Shown: positions 55,886-64,000, counted from the stretch's first letter. The stretch: DNA of 64,000 nt from JAPLHP01 sp963720375 (GCA_963720375.1 CAVRFM010000015.1:1-64000), one strand, 5' to 3'. Numbers and translations are program-made. Notes: a model not told the origin generated them from the letters alone.

Positions 55886-57301
55886 GTGCCAAGAAAATAT
55901 GACGTCATTATCGTCGGTGGTGGGCCAGCGGGTATATTTGCCGCCCTTGAGCTATCCCAGGCAGCAGGGATTAAAACCCTCCTCCTGGAGAAGGGCAAGG
56001 ACCTGGAAAACCGTAATTGCCTTGTATCGGACAAGAACGACAAGAACGTTAAATGCCTCTCCTGCGCTCCCTGCAACCTGGTAAGCGGTCTGGGAGGAGC
56101 AGGTGCCTTCAGCGATGGCAAAATGACCCTCTCCCCACACGTCGGGGGGCACCTGAAGGAATACCTCGGGGAGGAAAAGGCGTTTGAACTCATCCGCTAT
56201 GTAGATGAGATCTACCTCCGGTTTGGGGCAACGAACAGACTCTACGGCGTGGGTGAGAAGGTAGAGCAACTGTCCCGGAAAGCGATTCTGGCTGAGTTGC
56301 ACCTTATTCCGGTAGCCATCCGCCATCTTGGCACGGAACATTGCCGTGAGATTCTCAGGTCAATGCACGACTTTCTTTCCAGCCGGGTAGACATCGAAGT
56401 AGAGAAGGCAGCATCCATCATCCTGGCAGACAACACCGGTGTAAAAGGAATCCAGACTGAAGACGGTGAGCAGATGGAGTGTGCTTATCTGATCCTCGCT
56501 CCAGGCAGAGAGGGTGCCGACTGGTTGGTTCAGGAAGCCAATCGATTGAAGCTCACCCTGTATAACAACCCCGTTGACGTGGGCGTCAGGGTGGAGTTAC
56601 CCAGTGCTGTGCTGGAGGAGTTGACCGATACATTATATGAGCCAAAGCTGGAGTTCTTCACCAATACCTTTGATGATCGCGTGAGGACCTTCTGCATGTG
56701 CCCCGGCGGAGAGGTGACTCTGGAGTCTACAGGCGGAAGTGATCCCGTGGTCACCGTAAATGGACATAGTTACGCTCACCGCAAGACGAGTAACACCAAT
56801 TTTGCTCTTCTAGTCAGCACCGCCTTCACTCATCCATTCCGAGAACCTATAGCCTACGGTAAATACCTCGCCCGTCTGGCCAATATCCTCGGTGATGGTG
56901 TACTCGTGCAGCGACTTGGAGACCTTCAGGAAGGACGCAGGTCTACCCCGGAGCGCTTAGAGCGGAGCATTGTCCAACCTACCCTGAAGAACGCGACACC
57001 GGGTGACCTCAGCTTCGTCCTCCCTTACCGCCATCTCAAAGGCATTGTAGAGATGCTGCAGGCCATGGATAAACTCTGCCCCGGGGTTGCCTCACGCCAT
57101 ACCCTCCTTTATGGAGTCGAGGTCAAATTTTACTCTTGCCGACTTCAGATCAGCCAGAATATGGAGACTGAGATACCCGGCGTGTTTGCTATCGGGGATG
57201 GGGCCGGAGTCAGCCGCGGACTGGTTCAAGCCTCGGCTTCCGGCGTCATAGCCGCCCGTGAGATACTGAGAAAGATCGGATCTCCTATAGCCACACACTA
57301 G
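55886..57301 (+). CDS. FAD-dependent dehydrogenase (COG2509-like)
   Basis: A 471-residue flavoprotein with DVIIVGGGPAGIFAAL (FAD), a CLSCAPCNLVSGLGGAGAFS segment with a C-x2-C-x2-C cluster, and the C-terminal IGDGAGVSRGLVQASASG motif. It belongs to the uncharacterised NAD(FAD)-utilising dehydrogenases. I chose GTG 55886 because GGAGG lies 5 bases upstream; TTG 55874 overlaps that site. It is divergent from the MoaB-like gene. The Cys cluster suggests Fe-S or a disulfide, but this is not established. A terminator follows immediately. Confidence 0.85.
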   Translation: MPRKYDVIIVGGGPAGIFAALELSQAAGIKTLLLEKGKDLENRNCLVSDKNDKNVKCLSCAPCNLVSGLGGAGAFSDGKMTLSPHVGGHLKEYLGEEKAFELIRYVDEIYLRFGATNRLYGVGEKVEQLSRKAILAELHLIPVAIRHLGTEHCREILRSMHDFLSSRVDIEVEKAASIILADNTGVKGIQTEDGEQMECAYLILAPGREGADWLVQEANRLKLTLYNNPVDVGVRVELPSAVLEELTDTLYEPKLEFFTNTFDDRVRTFCMCPGGEVTLESTGGSDPVVTVNGHSYAHRKTSNTNFALLVSTAFTHPFREPIAYGKYLARLANILGDGVLVQRLGDLQEGRRSTPERLERSIVQPTLKNATPGDLSFVLPYRHLKGIVEMLQAMDKLCPGVASRHTLLYGVEVKFYSCRLQISQNMETEIPGVFAIGDGAGVSRGLVQASASGVIAAREILRKIGSPIATH

Positions 57302-57326
57302 CCTCCCATGATTGGAGGCGATTTTA
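57301..57326 (+). terminator. Intrinsic terminator of the FAD dehydrogenase gene
   Basis: GCCTCC (57301-57306, its first G in the stop codon) pairs with GGAGGC (57314-57319) around a 7-base loop, and a T-rich GATTTTATC follows. The stem is short, so strength is moderate. Confidence 0.55.
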
Positions 57327-57445
57327 TCCCTCCCTACATAGCCAACTTCAACCACGACCTCTGTGATGCGGCAATCGCCGCAATCTGCACAGCCTATCTG
57401 CACGACCGGAATGAAACAGAGCAAATAAGCAACCCTCTTTTCAAC
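57327..57445. other. Intergenic, no gene seen
   Basis: About 120 bases between the terminator and the repeat element. Mixed composition and no coding frame with support on either strand. Confidence 0.4.
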
Positions 57446-57592
57446 TAATGAGACTGTTTAGCAACTGGGGAGTGCAGAGGGGCTTCTGCCCCTTTGCTGG
57501 GGGATTGGGAGTATCCTCCACCTTTAAATGTCCCCCAAGACTGGGGGACAACAGGGGGCTGAAGGAGTTGATAAACGACCTCAGCTAGTCTT
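57446..57592. mobile_element. MITE-like palindromic intergenic repeat
   Basis: A ~150-base element whose left end (GAGACTGTTTAGCAACT) and right end, on the opposite strand (AGACTAGCTG...GTTTATCAACT), are imperfect inverted repeats. Inside are two hairpins: AGGGGC-TTCT-GCCCCT (57478-57493) and the perfect GTCCCCCA-AGAC-TGGGGGAC (57530-57549). It has no open frame. It looks like a miniature inverted-repeat element, but I see no second copy here, so mobility is inferred. Confidence 0.5.
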
Positions 57593-57594
57593 AG

Positions 57595-57623
57595 TTGACG
57601 CTTTCTGTCCTAGAATATACAAT
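57595..57623 (+). promoter_or_regulatory. Promoter of rpsU-yqeY
   Basis: TTGACG at 57595-57600, a 17-base spacer, TACAAT at 57618-57623. It starts 3 bases beyond the right end of the repeat element, so an insertion may have positioned or shaped it. The leader is about 60 bases. Confidence 0.6.
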
Positions 57624-57687
57624 ACATTACACTAAAAACAATAAAGGCAAAGCAAAATCAAATCCTGACCGGGAGGGGGGATGATAT

Positions 57688-57894
57688 GTGGCCGACGTAA
57701 ACATCGGTGATAATGAGAGCTTCGAGAGCATGCTGCGCAGGTTCAATAGAAGAGTGCAGCAGGATGGTATCCTCGCTGAGATCAGACGCCGAGGATCCTA
57801 CGAGAAGCCCAGCGTAAAGCGCAAGAAAAAAGAGGCTACCAAGAAACGCAAGAGCGGCAGAGGCCCAAGGACCTTCGTTCCACGAGAACAGTAA
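57688..57894 (+). CDS. rpsU: 30S ribosomal protein bS21
   Basis: bS21 (68 residues) helps the 30S subunit recognise initiation sites. SFESMLRRFNRRVQQDGILAE and RRRGSYEKPSVKRKKK are family-typical, and a basic tail follows. GTG 57688 is preceded by GGGAGGGGGG. The yqeY gene starts 9 bases after its stop, which is a common pairing in bacteria (rpsU-yqeY). Confidence 0.92.
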   Translation: MADVNIGDNESFESMLRRFNRRVQQDGILAEIRRRGSYEKPSVKRKKKEATKKRKSGRGPRTFVPREQ

Positions 57895-57903
57895 GAGGGT
57901 AAA

Positions 57904-58359
57904 GTGTCTTTACTACAACGGTTGAGAGATGACCTCAACCATACCCTGAAAGCAGGCGATAAAGCCCGTCTTTCAGTTCTTCGTTTGTTGATAGCAAACA
58001 TTAACAACGCTCAGATCGCCAAAGGCAAAGATACCCCCATGGATGATGGCGACGTTCTAGCCGTCATTAACAAACAGGCGAAACAACATCGGGAAAGCAT
58101 AGATGCCTTTCGCAAGGGAAACCGTGGTGACCTGGTCGCTAAAGAGGAGCGTGAGCTTGCCGTTCTGCTGGAATATCTGCCTCAACAGATGTCCAGAGAG
58201 GAAATCCTGGTTGCCGCTCGCCAGGTGATCAAAGAGGTGGGGGCACAGGGCCCCGGTGACAAAGGCAAGGTGATGTCGAAGCTTATGGCTCAACTCAAGG
58301 GAAAGGCACCGGGCGCTGAAGTAGGTAACATAGTATCGGAGCTGCTAGCTGGTTCATGA
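57904..58359 (+). CDS. yqeY: GatB/YqeY domain protein
   Basis: A 151-residue YqeY protein, which resembles the tail domain of GatB in the tRNA-dependent amidotransferase. Family markers are LNHTLKAGDKARLSVLRLL near the start, ELAVLLEYLPQQMS and GDKGKVMSKLM. Its biological role is not settled; it has been suggested to act on tRNA. GTG 57904 has GAGGG 4 bases before it. It is a likely operon with rpsU. Confidence 0.92.
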   Translation: MSLLQRLRDDLNHTLKAGDKARLSVLRLLIANINNAQIAKGKDTPMDDGDVLAVINKQAKQHRESIDAFRKGNRGDLVAKEERELAVLLEYLPQQMSREEILVAARQVIKEVGAQGPGDKGKVMSKLMAQLKGKAPGAEVGNIVSELLAGS

Positions 58360-58472
58360 AGCATCAGACTGTAGAATAGCTCCTTACTTATGAAATCACT
58401 CAACCTGAAGTTGAAGCACTCTTGCGAGAATAGCCCGTGTATCCCCCCTATTGAGCTGGCGGAAGTAATACG

Positions 58473-59177
58473 TTGAAATTCGGCGTAATTGTGTTCCCCG
58501 GCACCTGGAGCGATACGGACTGCTACTATGTCATTGACAAGATCCTTGCTCAGCCAGTGAACTATATCTGGCACCGGGATATAGATCTCTCCGGCTACGA
58601 CTGCGTTCTCCTCCCCGGTGGCTTTTCCTATGGCGACTACCTCCGCCCTGGCGCTATTGCCCGCTTCTCACCTATAATGGCCGAAGTGGAGCGTTTCGCC
58701 AGCCGCGGCGGCCTTGTCTTCGGCATCTGCAATGGCTTCCAGATTCTCTGCGAGTCAGGGCTGCTCCCCGGCTGCCTTATGACCAACAACCACCTCCAAT
58801 ATAGATGTCAGCCAGTTTACCTGAGGGTGGAAAACACCTCCTTACCCTTCACCTCACAATGCAGGAAGGGCCAGGTACTTCGCATCCCAATTTCACACTA
58901 CGACGGGAATTACTACGCCGATGAAGCCACTCTACAGGAGTTGGAGACGAATAAACAGATCGCCTTCCGTTACTCCAGCCCGAAAGGCGAGATAACCCGG
59001 GAGGCAAACCCCAACGGCTCTCTGCATAACATCGCCGGTATCACCAATAAGGAAGGCAATGTGCTTGGGATGATGCCTCACCCCGAGCGTTCTTGCGAAG
59101 AGATAATCGGCGGAGTGGATGGGAATTTTATCTTCAAGTCTCTGGTAACAAATTGGCAAAGGCGAGCGAGGGTCTAG
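58473..59177 (+). CDS. purQ: Phosphoribosylformylglycinamidine synthase subunit I
   Basis: The glutaminase subunit (234 residues) supplying ammonia to PurL. It is a class I amidotransferase with catalytic C86 (VFGICNGFQIL) and the His/Glu pair in MMPHPERSCEE. TTG 58473 is the start, with GGCGGAAG before it; the family-typical KFGVIVFPGTWSD follows immediately. It precedes efp by 55 bases. purL lies about 12 kb away on the other strand, so the complex is not co-transcribed. Confidence 0.95.
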   Translation: MKFGVIVFPGTWSDTDCYYVIDKILAQPVNYIWHRDIDLSGYDCVLLPGGFSYGDYLRPGAIARFSPIMAEVERFASRGGLVFGICNGFQILCESGLLPGCLMTNNHLQYRCQPVYLRVENTSLPFTSQCRKGQVLRIPISHYDGNYYADEATLQELETNKQIAFRYSSPKGEITREANPNGSLHNIAGITNKEGNVLGMMPHPERSCEEIIGGVDGNFIFKSLVTNWQRRARV

Positions 59178-59232
59178 CACATTTCAACATCATGAGGCAG
59201 GACGCCCCGAGAGGATAAGGAGTGTGGCAGCA

Positions 59233-59796
59233 ATGGAAATCTCAGAGGTAACGAAGAATACGAAGCTCCTGATCGATGGCGCTCCATTCGCTGTAGAGGA
59301 TGTCAATTTTGTGAAACCCGGGAAAGGCCGCGCCATATATCGCCTTAAGCTCCGCAACCTTTTTGACAGCACTAACAAGGAGTTGACCTATCATTCTGGG
59401 GAGAAGGTTGAGGAGGTCAGCATTACCAGCCATGATATGCAGTATCTCTATGAGGAAGGCGGACAATTTACCTTCATGGATACTGAGACCTTCGAGCAGC
59501 ACTCTCTGAGTAAAGACCAGGTCGGAACAAGAGCGGCCTTCCTCAAGGAAGGCTTCGTAGTCGCCGCGCTCAGTATGCATGGCAAGATTATCGATATAAA
59601 CCTGCCGAAGTTCGTCGAATTGGCAGTGGTCGAAAGCGCCATTACCACTAAGACGGATACCGTCACCGCTCAGCAGAAGATGGTCGTTCTGGAAACAGGC
59701 GCCACAGTAACGGTACCCCCCTTCGTGAAAGAGGGAGACATCATCAAAGTGGATACCCGAACAGGCACCTATGTGGAACGCACCGGTAAAAAATAA
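59233..59796 (+). CDS. efp: Elongation factor P
   Basis: EF-P relieves ribosome stalling at polyproline. The 187-residue protein has a KOW-like domain I with the tip loop VKPGKGRAI, in which K31 is the modifiable lysine, equivalent to K34 in E. coli, then two OB domains and the ending DTRTGTYVERTGKK. I chose ATG 59233: AAGGAG is 10 bases upstream, whereas the GTG at 59224 would be 1 base from it. The lysine at the tip, followed immediately by an EpmA gene, suggests beta-lysylation. The stop is 3 bases from the epmA start. Confidence 0.95.
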   Translation: MEISEVTKNTKLLIDGAPFAVEDVNFVKPGKGRAIYRLKLRNLFDSTNKELTYHSGEKVEEVSITSHDMQYLYEEGGQFTFMDTETFEQHSLSKDQVGTRAAFLKEGFVVAALSMHGKIIDINLPKFVELAVVESAITTKTDTVTAQQKMVVLETGATVTVPPFVKEGDIIKVDTRTGTYVERTGKK

Positions 59797-59799
59797 GTC

Positions 59800-60729
59800 A
59801 TGACTCGGGCGGAATCCCTGCGCCTAATCCAAATCAAGACCAATCTTGAGCGTCGTGCCTTTATTCTCGATGCCATTCGCGCCTTCTTCAAGAACGAAGG
59901 CTTCTTAGAAGTGGAGACACCCCTCCTGGTGCCCACAGTCGCCCCGGAACAATATATCACACCCTTTGCAGTCAATGGCTGGTTCCTTTCAACGTCGCCG
60001 GAGATGCACATGAAGCGCCTGCTTGCCGCTGGTTATGGGAACATCTTTCAGATCTGCCAATGTTTCCGTAAGGGAGAACGTGGCAGATTACATAATCCGG
60101 AATTCACCATGCTCGAATGGTACCGCCGTAACGCCGAGTACATGCAGATTATCCAGGATACTGAATGCCTGGTACTCTCCATTGCCACTAATCTGCATCT
60201 GGGCTCAACTATCCACTTCCAGGGCAGAGCCATTGATCTGACTCCGCCGTGGCCCAGCACGACTGTGCGCCAGGCTTTCCTTGATCACGCTCGCTGGGAT
60301 CCCACTTCCAACCCCGACCCGGAGCGGTTTGACATCGACCTGGTCGACAAGGTAATGCCAAACTTTGCGCCTAACCGGCCTACAGTACTCCTGGATTATC
60401 CTGCTGCCAATGCCTCCATGGCTCGGCTGAAGTCCACAGATCCACTGGTGGCTGAACGGGCCGAGGTGTTTATAGGTGGGCTTGAGATAGCTAATGCTTA
60501 CAGCGAACTCACCAATGCCACCGAACTGGAACAGCGCTTTCATTCAGAGATTGAGCGGCTGGAGCAAGAGGGGAGTCAACACATCCTTATGCCCCGGCGC
60601 TTTCTGAAGGCCGTAGCCGACCTCCCCCCATGCGGAGGCAATGCCCTCGGCGTAGACCGACTGGTCATGCTGTTTTGTGATGCCAATTCCATCGACAATG
60701 TCATGGCCTTCCCCCGCGAAATGGCGTAG
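59800..60729 (+). CDS. epmA: EF-P--lysine ligase EpmA (LysRS-like)
   Basis: A 309-residue class II synthetase core without the anticodon-binding OB domain. Motif 1 (FLEVETPLLVPT), motif 2 (FRKGERGRLHNPEFTMLEW) and motif 3 (CGGNALGVDRLVM) are complete. In motif 3 the position that is Gly in LysRS is Ala (A282), which as I recall distinguishes EpmA/GenX (A298 in Salmonella). In gammaproteobacteria EpmA attaches (R)-beta-lysine to EF-P. Its start is 3 bases after efp, so the pair is co-transcribed. EpmB (aminomutase) is not adjacent; the aminomutase at 14778 is the candidate. Confidence 0.93.
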   Translation: MTRAESLRLIQIKTNLERRAFILDAIRAFFKNEGFLEVETPLLVPTVAPEQYITPFAVNGWFLSTSPEMHMKRLLAAGYGNIFQICQCFRKGERGRLHNPEFTMLEWYRRNAEYMQIIQDTECLVLSIATNLHLGSTIHFQGRAIDLTPPWPSTTVRQAFLDHARWDPTSNPDPERFDIDLVDKVMPNFAPNRPTVLLDYPAANASMARLKSTDPLVAERAEVFIGGLEIANAYSELTNATELEQRFHSEIERLEQEGSQHILMPRRFLKAVADLPPCGGNALGVDRLVMLFCDANSIDNVMAFPREMA

Positions 60730-60842
60730 CACCGGGTAAACACAAAGTCAAACGGCATCCCAAGTGCTGCGCACACCACATCACAAGATGTCTTCACTTC
60801 TAAGAAATGATCAGATAATGGCCAAGGAATGGGGGCTAAAAG

Positions 60843-61625
60843 CTATCTGGCGAAGATGAATTCCTCGATAGCTCTGAAATAGGCCTGCGTATCCGTCATC
60901 ATGATGTCATTGTGGTCAGCCCCAGGGATGATCACCAGTCGCTTACCTTTGGCAGCCGCGTTCTCAAAGAGGTCTTTGGCTTCCTCAAAAGGTATGAGGC
61001 TGTCACACTCGGCGTGAATGATCAGAGTCGGCAGGGTGATGGTCCGGATCTTCGATAGATTGGGGAATCCGAAGTCTTTTATGCCCAGTACGTCCCTTGG
61101 GAAGCCCAGGCGTGTCATCAGCCTCACTGTGCTGGCAAACCCGCTCTCAATAACCAGGCCACTGATTTTGTCCTCATAACGCGAGGCTAGCTCAATGGCA
61201 GGCACACTCCCCAGAGAGCGCCCCATCACAAAGGTCTTACCGCTGTAACCGCCCTTAAGCAGAGCCGCTATGAAATATTCGAATATGCGATGGGAATCAG
61301 CCACCATACTGCTGAAGGTAGGCCTGCCACCGCTCGCACCATAACCCCGATAGTCAGCCACAAACAGATTCACTCCCAGTCGATTGTAGATAGGAGCAAT
61401 ATAGTCATAATCGCTGACCACCTCACCATTGCCGTGAAAAAATAGCACAGAGGGTGATCTCCGATCATGCACATGAAAGCGACAGGAAATCGACACATCC
61501 TCATCCACGGCGATGAGGTGATCAGTCGCATTGGGAGGAGGGGTCGTGAAATCCTTCCTCGGATAAAAGACAAACTGAAGAAGTTCCGGTCTATCTAATG
61601 CGGAGTAATCATCATGATGAGACAT
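60843..61625 (-). CDS. Alpha/beta hydrolase (BAAT/dienelactone-like)
   Basis: A 260-residue alpha/beta-hydrolase. Oxyanion motif FFHGNGE, nucleophile Ser in GRSLGS, an acid in HAECDSLIPFE and the histidine in PGADHNDI give a complete triad. No signal peptide, so intracellular. The sequence is close to the widely distributed, unassigned YqiA/BEM46-like esterases; the substrate is unknown. It ends convergently with epmA and lies 12 bases downstream of ndk. Confidence 0.85.
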   Translation of the reverse strand: MSHHDDYSALDRPELLQFVFYPRKDFTTPPPNATDHLIAVDEDVSISCRFHVHDRRSPSVLFFHGNGEVVSDYDYIAPIYNRLGVNLFVADYRGYGASGGRPTFSSMVADSHRIFEYFIAALLKGGYSGKTFVMGRSLGSVPAIELASRYEDKISGLVIESGFASTVRLMTRLGFPRDVLGIKDFGFPNLSKIRTITLPTLIIHAECDSLIPFEEAKDLFENAAAKGKRLVIIPGADHNDIMMTDTQAYFRAIEEFIFAR

Positions 61626-61637
61626 ACTGGCCCTGGC

Positions 61638-62066
61638 TCATTGACCCGGCCTGCCCGGCGTTTCATATCCAGGGAAAAATAGCTTGATCTCCTTCCGGGC
61701 GTTCTCTTCAGAATCAGAGCCATGAATCAGGTTCTGGCCGATGTCCAATCCGAAGTCCCCTCTTATTGTTCCAGGCGCAGCTTTGATGGGATCTGTGTCA
61801 CCCATCATCTGGCGCACTACTTCCACAGCTCTTTCACCTTCAACCACCGCCGCCACGATGGGGCCCGAGGTTATGAAGTCCACCAAGCCGGGGAAAAAGG
61901 GCTTCCCCTCATGGACAGCATAGTGGCGTTTGGCCATAGCCTTATCCATCCGGAGCATCCTCAGAGCGACAATCTTCAGCCCCTTCTTCTCCAGGCGTGA
62001 AATTATCTCCCCTGTGAGGCCCCTTTGTACCCCATCAGGTTTAACCAGTACCAGGGTTCTCAGCAC
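61638..62066 (-). CDS. ndk: Nucleoside diphosphate kinase
   Basis: Ndk (142 residues) phosphorylates NDPs to NTPs. Catalytic H115 in NLIHGSD, KPDGVQRG at the start and HYAVHEGKPFFPGLVDFI. The start is GTG 62066 with a GGGGG site 7 bases upstream. It is 3 bases from the thiL stop, so co-transcribed with thiL and perhaps with the hydrolase. Confidence 0.96.
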   Translation of the reverse strand: MLRTLVLVKPDGVQRGLTGEIISRLEKKGLKIVALRMLRMDKAMAKRHYAVHEGKPFFPGLVDFITSGPIVAAVVEGERAVEVVRQMMGDTDPIKAAPGTIRGDFGLDIGQNLIHGSDSEENARKEIKLFFPGYETPGRPGQ

Positions 62067-62069
62067 TTT

Positions 62070-63062
62070 CTAGCCCCCTTTCTTAAAATGGTCCCACCCT
62101 TTCTTATCGACACGGAAAGGCTTCCCATCCTTTCCAACCACAGACATCTGCAACCCGCTGATTATCTCACCAATTACAGTCACAGGACAGTCGACCTCAG
62201 GCGAATTTCTCACATTGTCGATAGTCTCTTTGTTGGCAGCAAATAAGAGCTCGTAATCTTCACCACCAGTCAAAGCAAAATTAATGGAGTCTTCCGGGAA
62301 AGCTGCCTTCACCGTGGGGTGGATGGGGATCTGGCCTTCCCTCACGATGGCACCAACCCTGCTCGCTTCGCACAGATGACCAAGGTCAGCCATCAATCCG
62401 TCGCTGATGTCCATACCTGCCCGCACCCCTTGTCTCACCAAAAGCTGCCCTTGAACAACCCTCGGCTGTGGTTGAAGATAGGCCTTCCTCAGAAAGTCAG
62501 CGGTTTCCGGAGCGAACCGGAGATTGTGGGTTAGCATCATCAACCCCCCTGCCGAAGACCCCAGATAGCCCGTGACAGCTATCAGGTCACCCGGCGCTGC
62601 CGCCGATCTGGTCAGCATACCCTCGCTCCGGGCCTGTCCTATCACCGTCACAGTGATCATCACCACTGGCGCACTGGTAGTATTCCCACCCACAATAGCC
62701 ACGTTGAATTGGTTTGCCAACTCCGCCATACCCCGGTAAAGCTGGACCACGTTATCCACCTCAGTATCTGCTGGCAGAGAAAGCGCCACCAGAGCATACC
62801 GCGGCACACCACCCATAGCAGCAATATCACTTAAGTTGACTGCCATAGCCTTCCAGCCCAGCTCCCACCAAGGACTCCCTACCATAAAGTGCACCCCTTG
62901 GACCAGAGCATCGGTAGTCGCCAGCACAGTGGAACCATCGCCCCGCCAGGCTGCAGCATCATCACCAATACCTACCACAACTTTGTGCTCTCTGCCGCCC
63001 TGAGGAACTATCCCCGAAAGAAGCTCAATCAGTCCAAATTCACCGAGTTCAGAGACCTTCAT
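62070..63062 (-). CDS. thiL: Thiamine-monophosphate kinase
   Basis: ThiL (330 residues) phosphorylates thiamine phosphate to the coenzyme. Seen: FGLIELLSGI, GIGDDAAAW, ATTDALVQGVHF and the C-terminal GGEDYELLF. I chose ATG 63062 (MKVSELGEFGLI) because the extra 29 residues of the longer frame (63149) are not family-like and run toward the divergent gene. The ribosome site is weak. No other thiamine genes are in the window. Confidence 0.93.
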   Translation of the reverse strand: MKVSELGEFGLIELLSGIVPQGGREHKVVVGIGDDAAAWRGDGSTVLATTDALVQGVHFMVGSPWWELGWKAMAVNLSDIAAMGGVPRYALVALSLPADTEVDNVVQLYRGMAELANQFNVAIVGGNTTSAPVVMITVTVIGQARSEGMLTRSAAAPGDLIAVTGYLGSSAGGLMMLTHNLRFAPETADFLRKAYLQPQPRVVQGQLLVRQGVRAGMDISDGLMADLGHLCEASRVGAIVREGQIPIHPTVKAAFPEDSINFALTGGEDYELLFAANKETIDNVRNSPEVDCPVTVIGEIISGLQMSVVGKDGKPFRVDKKGWDHFKKGG

Positions 63063-63177
63063 CGGCAAGATTATAGCCAATCGAAGCTTGAACCTCAATC
63101 GTAGCCATAACAGATTCTCCCACCAGTAATCTTGGCCAAGAGGCACCAAACCTGCTATAGTTACCCTGGCTTTCGAG

Positions 63178-63912
63178 ATGCGCTATGCTATCCTGGCTGA
63201 CATTCACAGTAACCTGGCAGCTTTCCAGGCCGTACTGGAGGATTTGAAGAATAGGGGCGGAGCTGAGGAAATATGGTGCCTCGGCGATGTGGTCGGCTAC
63301 GGTCCTGACCCGCATGAATGCATACAGCTTCTGCGTCAGCATCGTCACCTTTGCGTTGCCGGCAATCACGACTGGGCAGCCATAGGCAACATAGATACCT
63401 CATTTTTCAATCCCGAGGCTGCGGCTGCTTGTCACTGGACTGCTGAAAGGCTGACCCGTGAAGATATCGCTTACCTGCATAGTCTACCCCTAACCCTGTG
63501 CCAGGGCGATTTCACCCTCGTACACGGCAGCCCCAGAGAGCCCATCTGGGAGTACATCCTCTCTACGGAATCCGCGCTGGACAACTTCGACTACTTTGAT
63601 ACCAGATTCTGCTTTATAGGCCACTCCCATGCACCGCTGGTTTTCGAGCTTGATCAGGATAACCTCTGCCAGCTTCACCACCTGCCCGGCGAATTACCCC
63701 TGAAACAGGGAAGAAACCGCCTCGTCATCAATTGCGGTGGAGTAGGGCAGCCAAGAGATGGTAACCCCAAGGCCAGCTACGCCATCCTTGACATCGAAGA
63801 GGGGCTACTCCATCACTACCGCGTCGAATATGATATCTCGCTCACCCAACAAAAGATGATGGATACAGACCTGCCCCTCAGCCTGGCTAACCGTTTGAGT
63901 GTGGGGTGGTAA
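63178..63912 (+). CDS. Calcineurin-like metallophosphoesterase (YfcE/MJ0936 type)
   Basis: The 244-residue protein has all metallophosphoesterase motifs: DIH at 8-10, GDVVGYGPDPHE, GNHDWAA, HGSP and GHSHAP. The two-metal site is complete. Family enzymes are phosphodiesterases or phosphatases; the natural substrate is not known. It is divergent from thiL across about 115 bases. Confidence 0.88.
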   Translation: MRYAILADIHSNLAAFQAVLEDLKNRGGAEEIWCLGDVVGYGPDPHECIQLLRQHRHLCVAGNHDWAAIGNIDTSFFNPEAAAACHWTAERLTREDIAYLHSLPLTLCQGDFTLVHGSPREPIWEYILSTESALDNFDYFDTRFCFIGHSHAPLVFELDQDNLCQLHHLPGELPLKQGRNRLVINCGGVGQPRDGNPKASYAILDIEEGLLHHYRVEYDISLTQQKMMDTDLPLSLANRLSVGW

Positions 63913-63951
63913 TATCTTCCCAAGTTGTGATAAAATAGTCAGAGTATCGGT

Positions 63952-64000
63952 ATGGAGAAACAAGGCTTTACCCTGGAAGCGGTAGCCCTGGCCTTTCTTA
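63952..64000 (+). CDS. Start of an unidentified gene, cut by window end
   Basis: ATG 63952 opens a frame that runs to the end of the window (MEKQGFTLEAVALAFL). It is 39 bases after the phosphoesterase stop on the same strand. With 16 residues I cannot name the product. The ribosome site is not obvious. Confidence 0.4.
   Translation, partial: MEKQGFTLEAVALAFL

Noticed and set aside
57478..57549. GC-rich hairpins as a small structured RNA (for example SRP RNA)
   Set aside because: No SRP or other RNA core motif is present; the terminal inverted repeats around the hairpins fit a MITE-like element better.

Overview
The window reads as a gene-dense bacterial chromosome segment, most likely from an anaerobic Dehalococcoidia-type Chloroflexota genome. 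This placement is an inference from gene order (rpsO-pnp-dapB-asd-dapA, dnaG-rpoD, trmD-rplS-priA), from a C-x3-C spacing in the DnaG zinc ribbon, from the absence of outer-membrane or respiratory genes, and from anaerobic-type flavin and Fe-S enzymes. No marker such as 16S rRNA is present, and I see no rRNA or tRNA gene, prophage, insertion sequence with a transposase, or CRISPR array.

Layout. 0-5 kb: an orphan two-component cluster (NarL-type regulator, PAS histidine kinase, CheY-like receiver, remnant of another receiver) and a GHKL/Hsp90-fold ATPase behind a consensus promoter. 5-13 kb, mostly minus strand: an SDR protein lacking its catalytic Tyr/Lys, a DUF4282 membrane protein, a patatin phospholipase, an unknown protein, a frameshifted FadH-like flavoenzyme, a flavodoxin-like reductase (plus strand) and a frameshifted GH57 glycosidase. 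13-18.7 kb, plus strand: a tiny lysine-rich protein gene with its own terminator, an ArsB-type transporter, and a four-gene operon of lysine 2,3-aminomutase, two Ddl-like ATP-grasp ligases and a GNAT acetyltransferase. 18.7-31.6 kb, plus strand: ribosomal, RNA-decay, lysine/diaminopimelate, PEP synthase-like, dGTPase, primase and sigma-70 genes. 31.7-44 kb: ffh (minus), a frameshifted sbcC (plus) and a complete kdpFABCDE potassium system (minus) in which kdpA and kdpB are both frameshifted. 44-55.8 kb, minus strand: purL, secF, secD, a CCA-type nucleotidyltransferase, def, a TM2 protein, priA, rplS, trmD and a MoaB/MogA protein. 55.8-64 kb: a FAD-dependent dehydrogenase, a MITE-like repeat, rpsU-yqeY, purQ, efp, epmA, then hydrolase, ndk and thiL (minus) and a phosphoesterase (plus).

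How genes work together. The best candidate for an undescribed system is the operon at 14.8-18.7 kb. Its first enzyme keeps every cofactor and substrate residue of lysine 2,3-aminomutase at exactly the expected spacing, and it is translationally linked to two ligases and an acetyltransferase, so it may make a beta-lysine-containing small molecule. The same window holds adjacent efp and epmA genes, whose products use (R)-beta-lysine in gammaproteobacteria, so the aminomutase could instead, or also, feed EF-P modification. Other unusual items are a housekeeping sigma factor with three AT-hook-bearing N-terminal repeats, helically phased 11-bp direct repeats upstream of kdp, and five single frameshifts that all fall in genes I judge non-essential.
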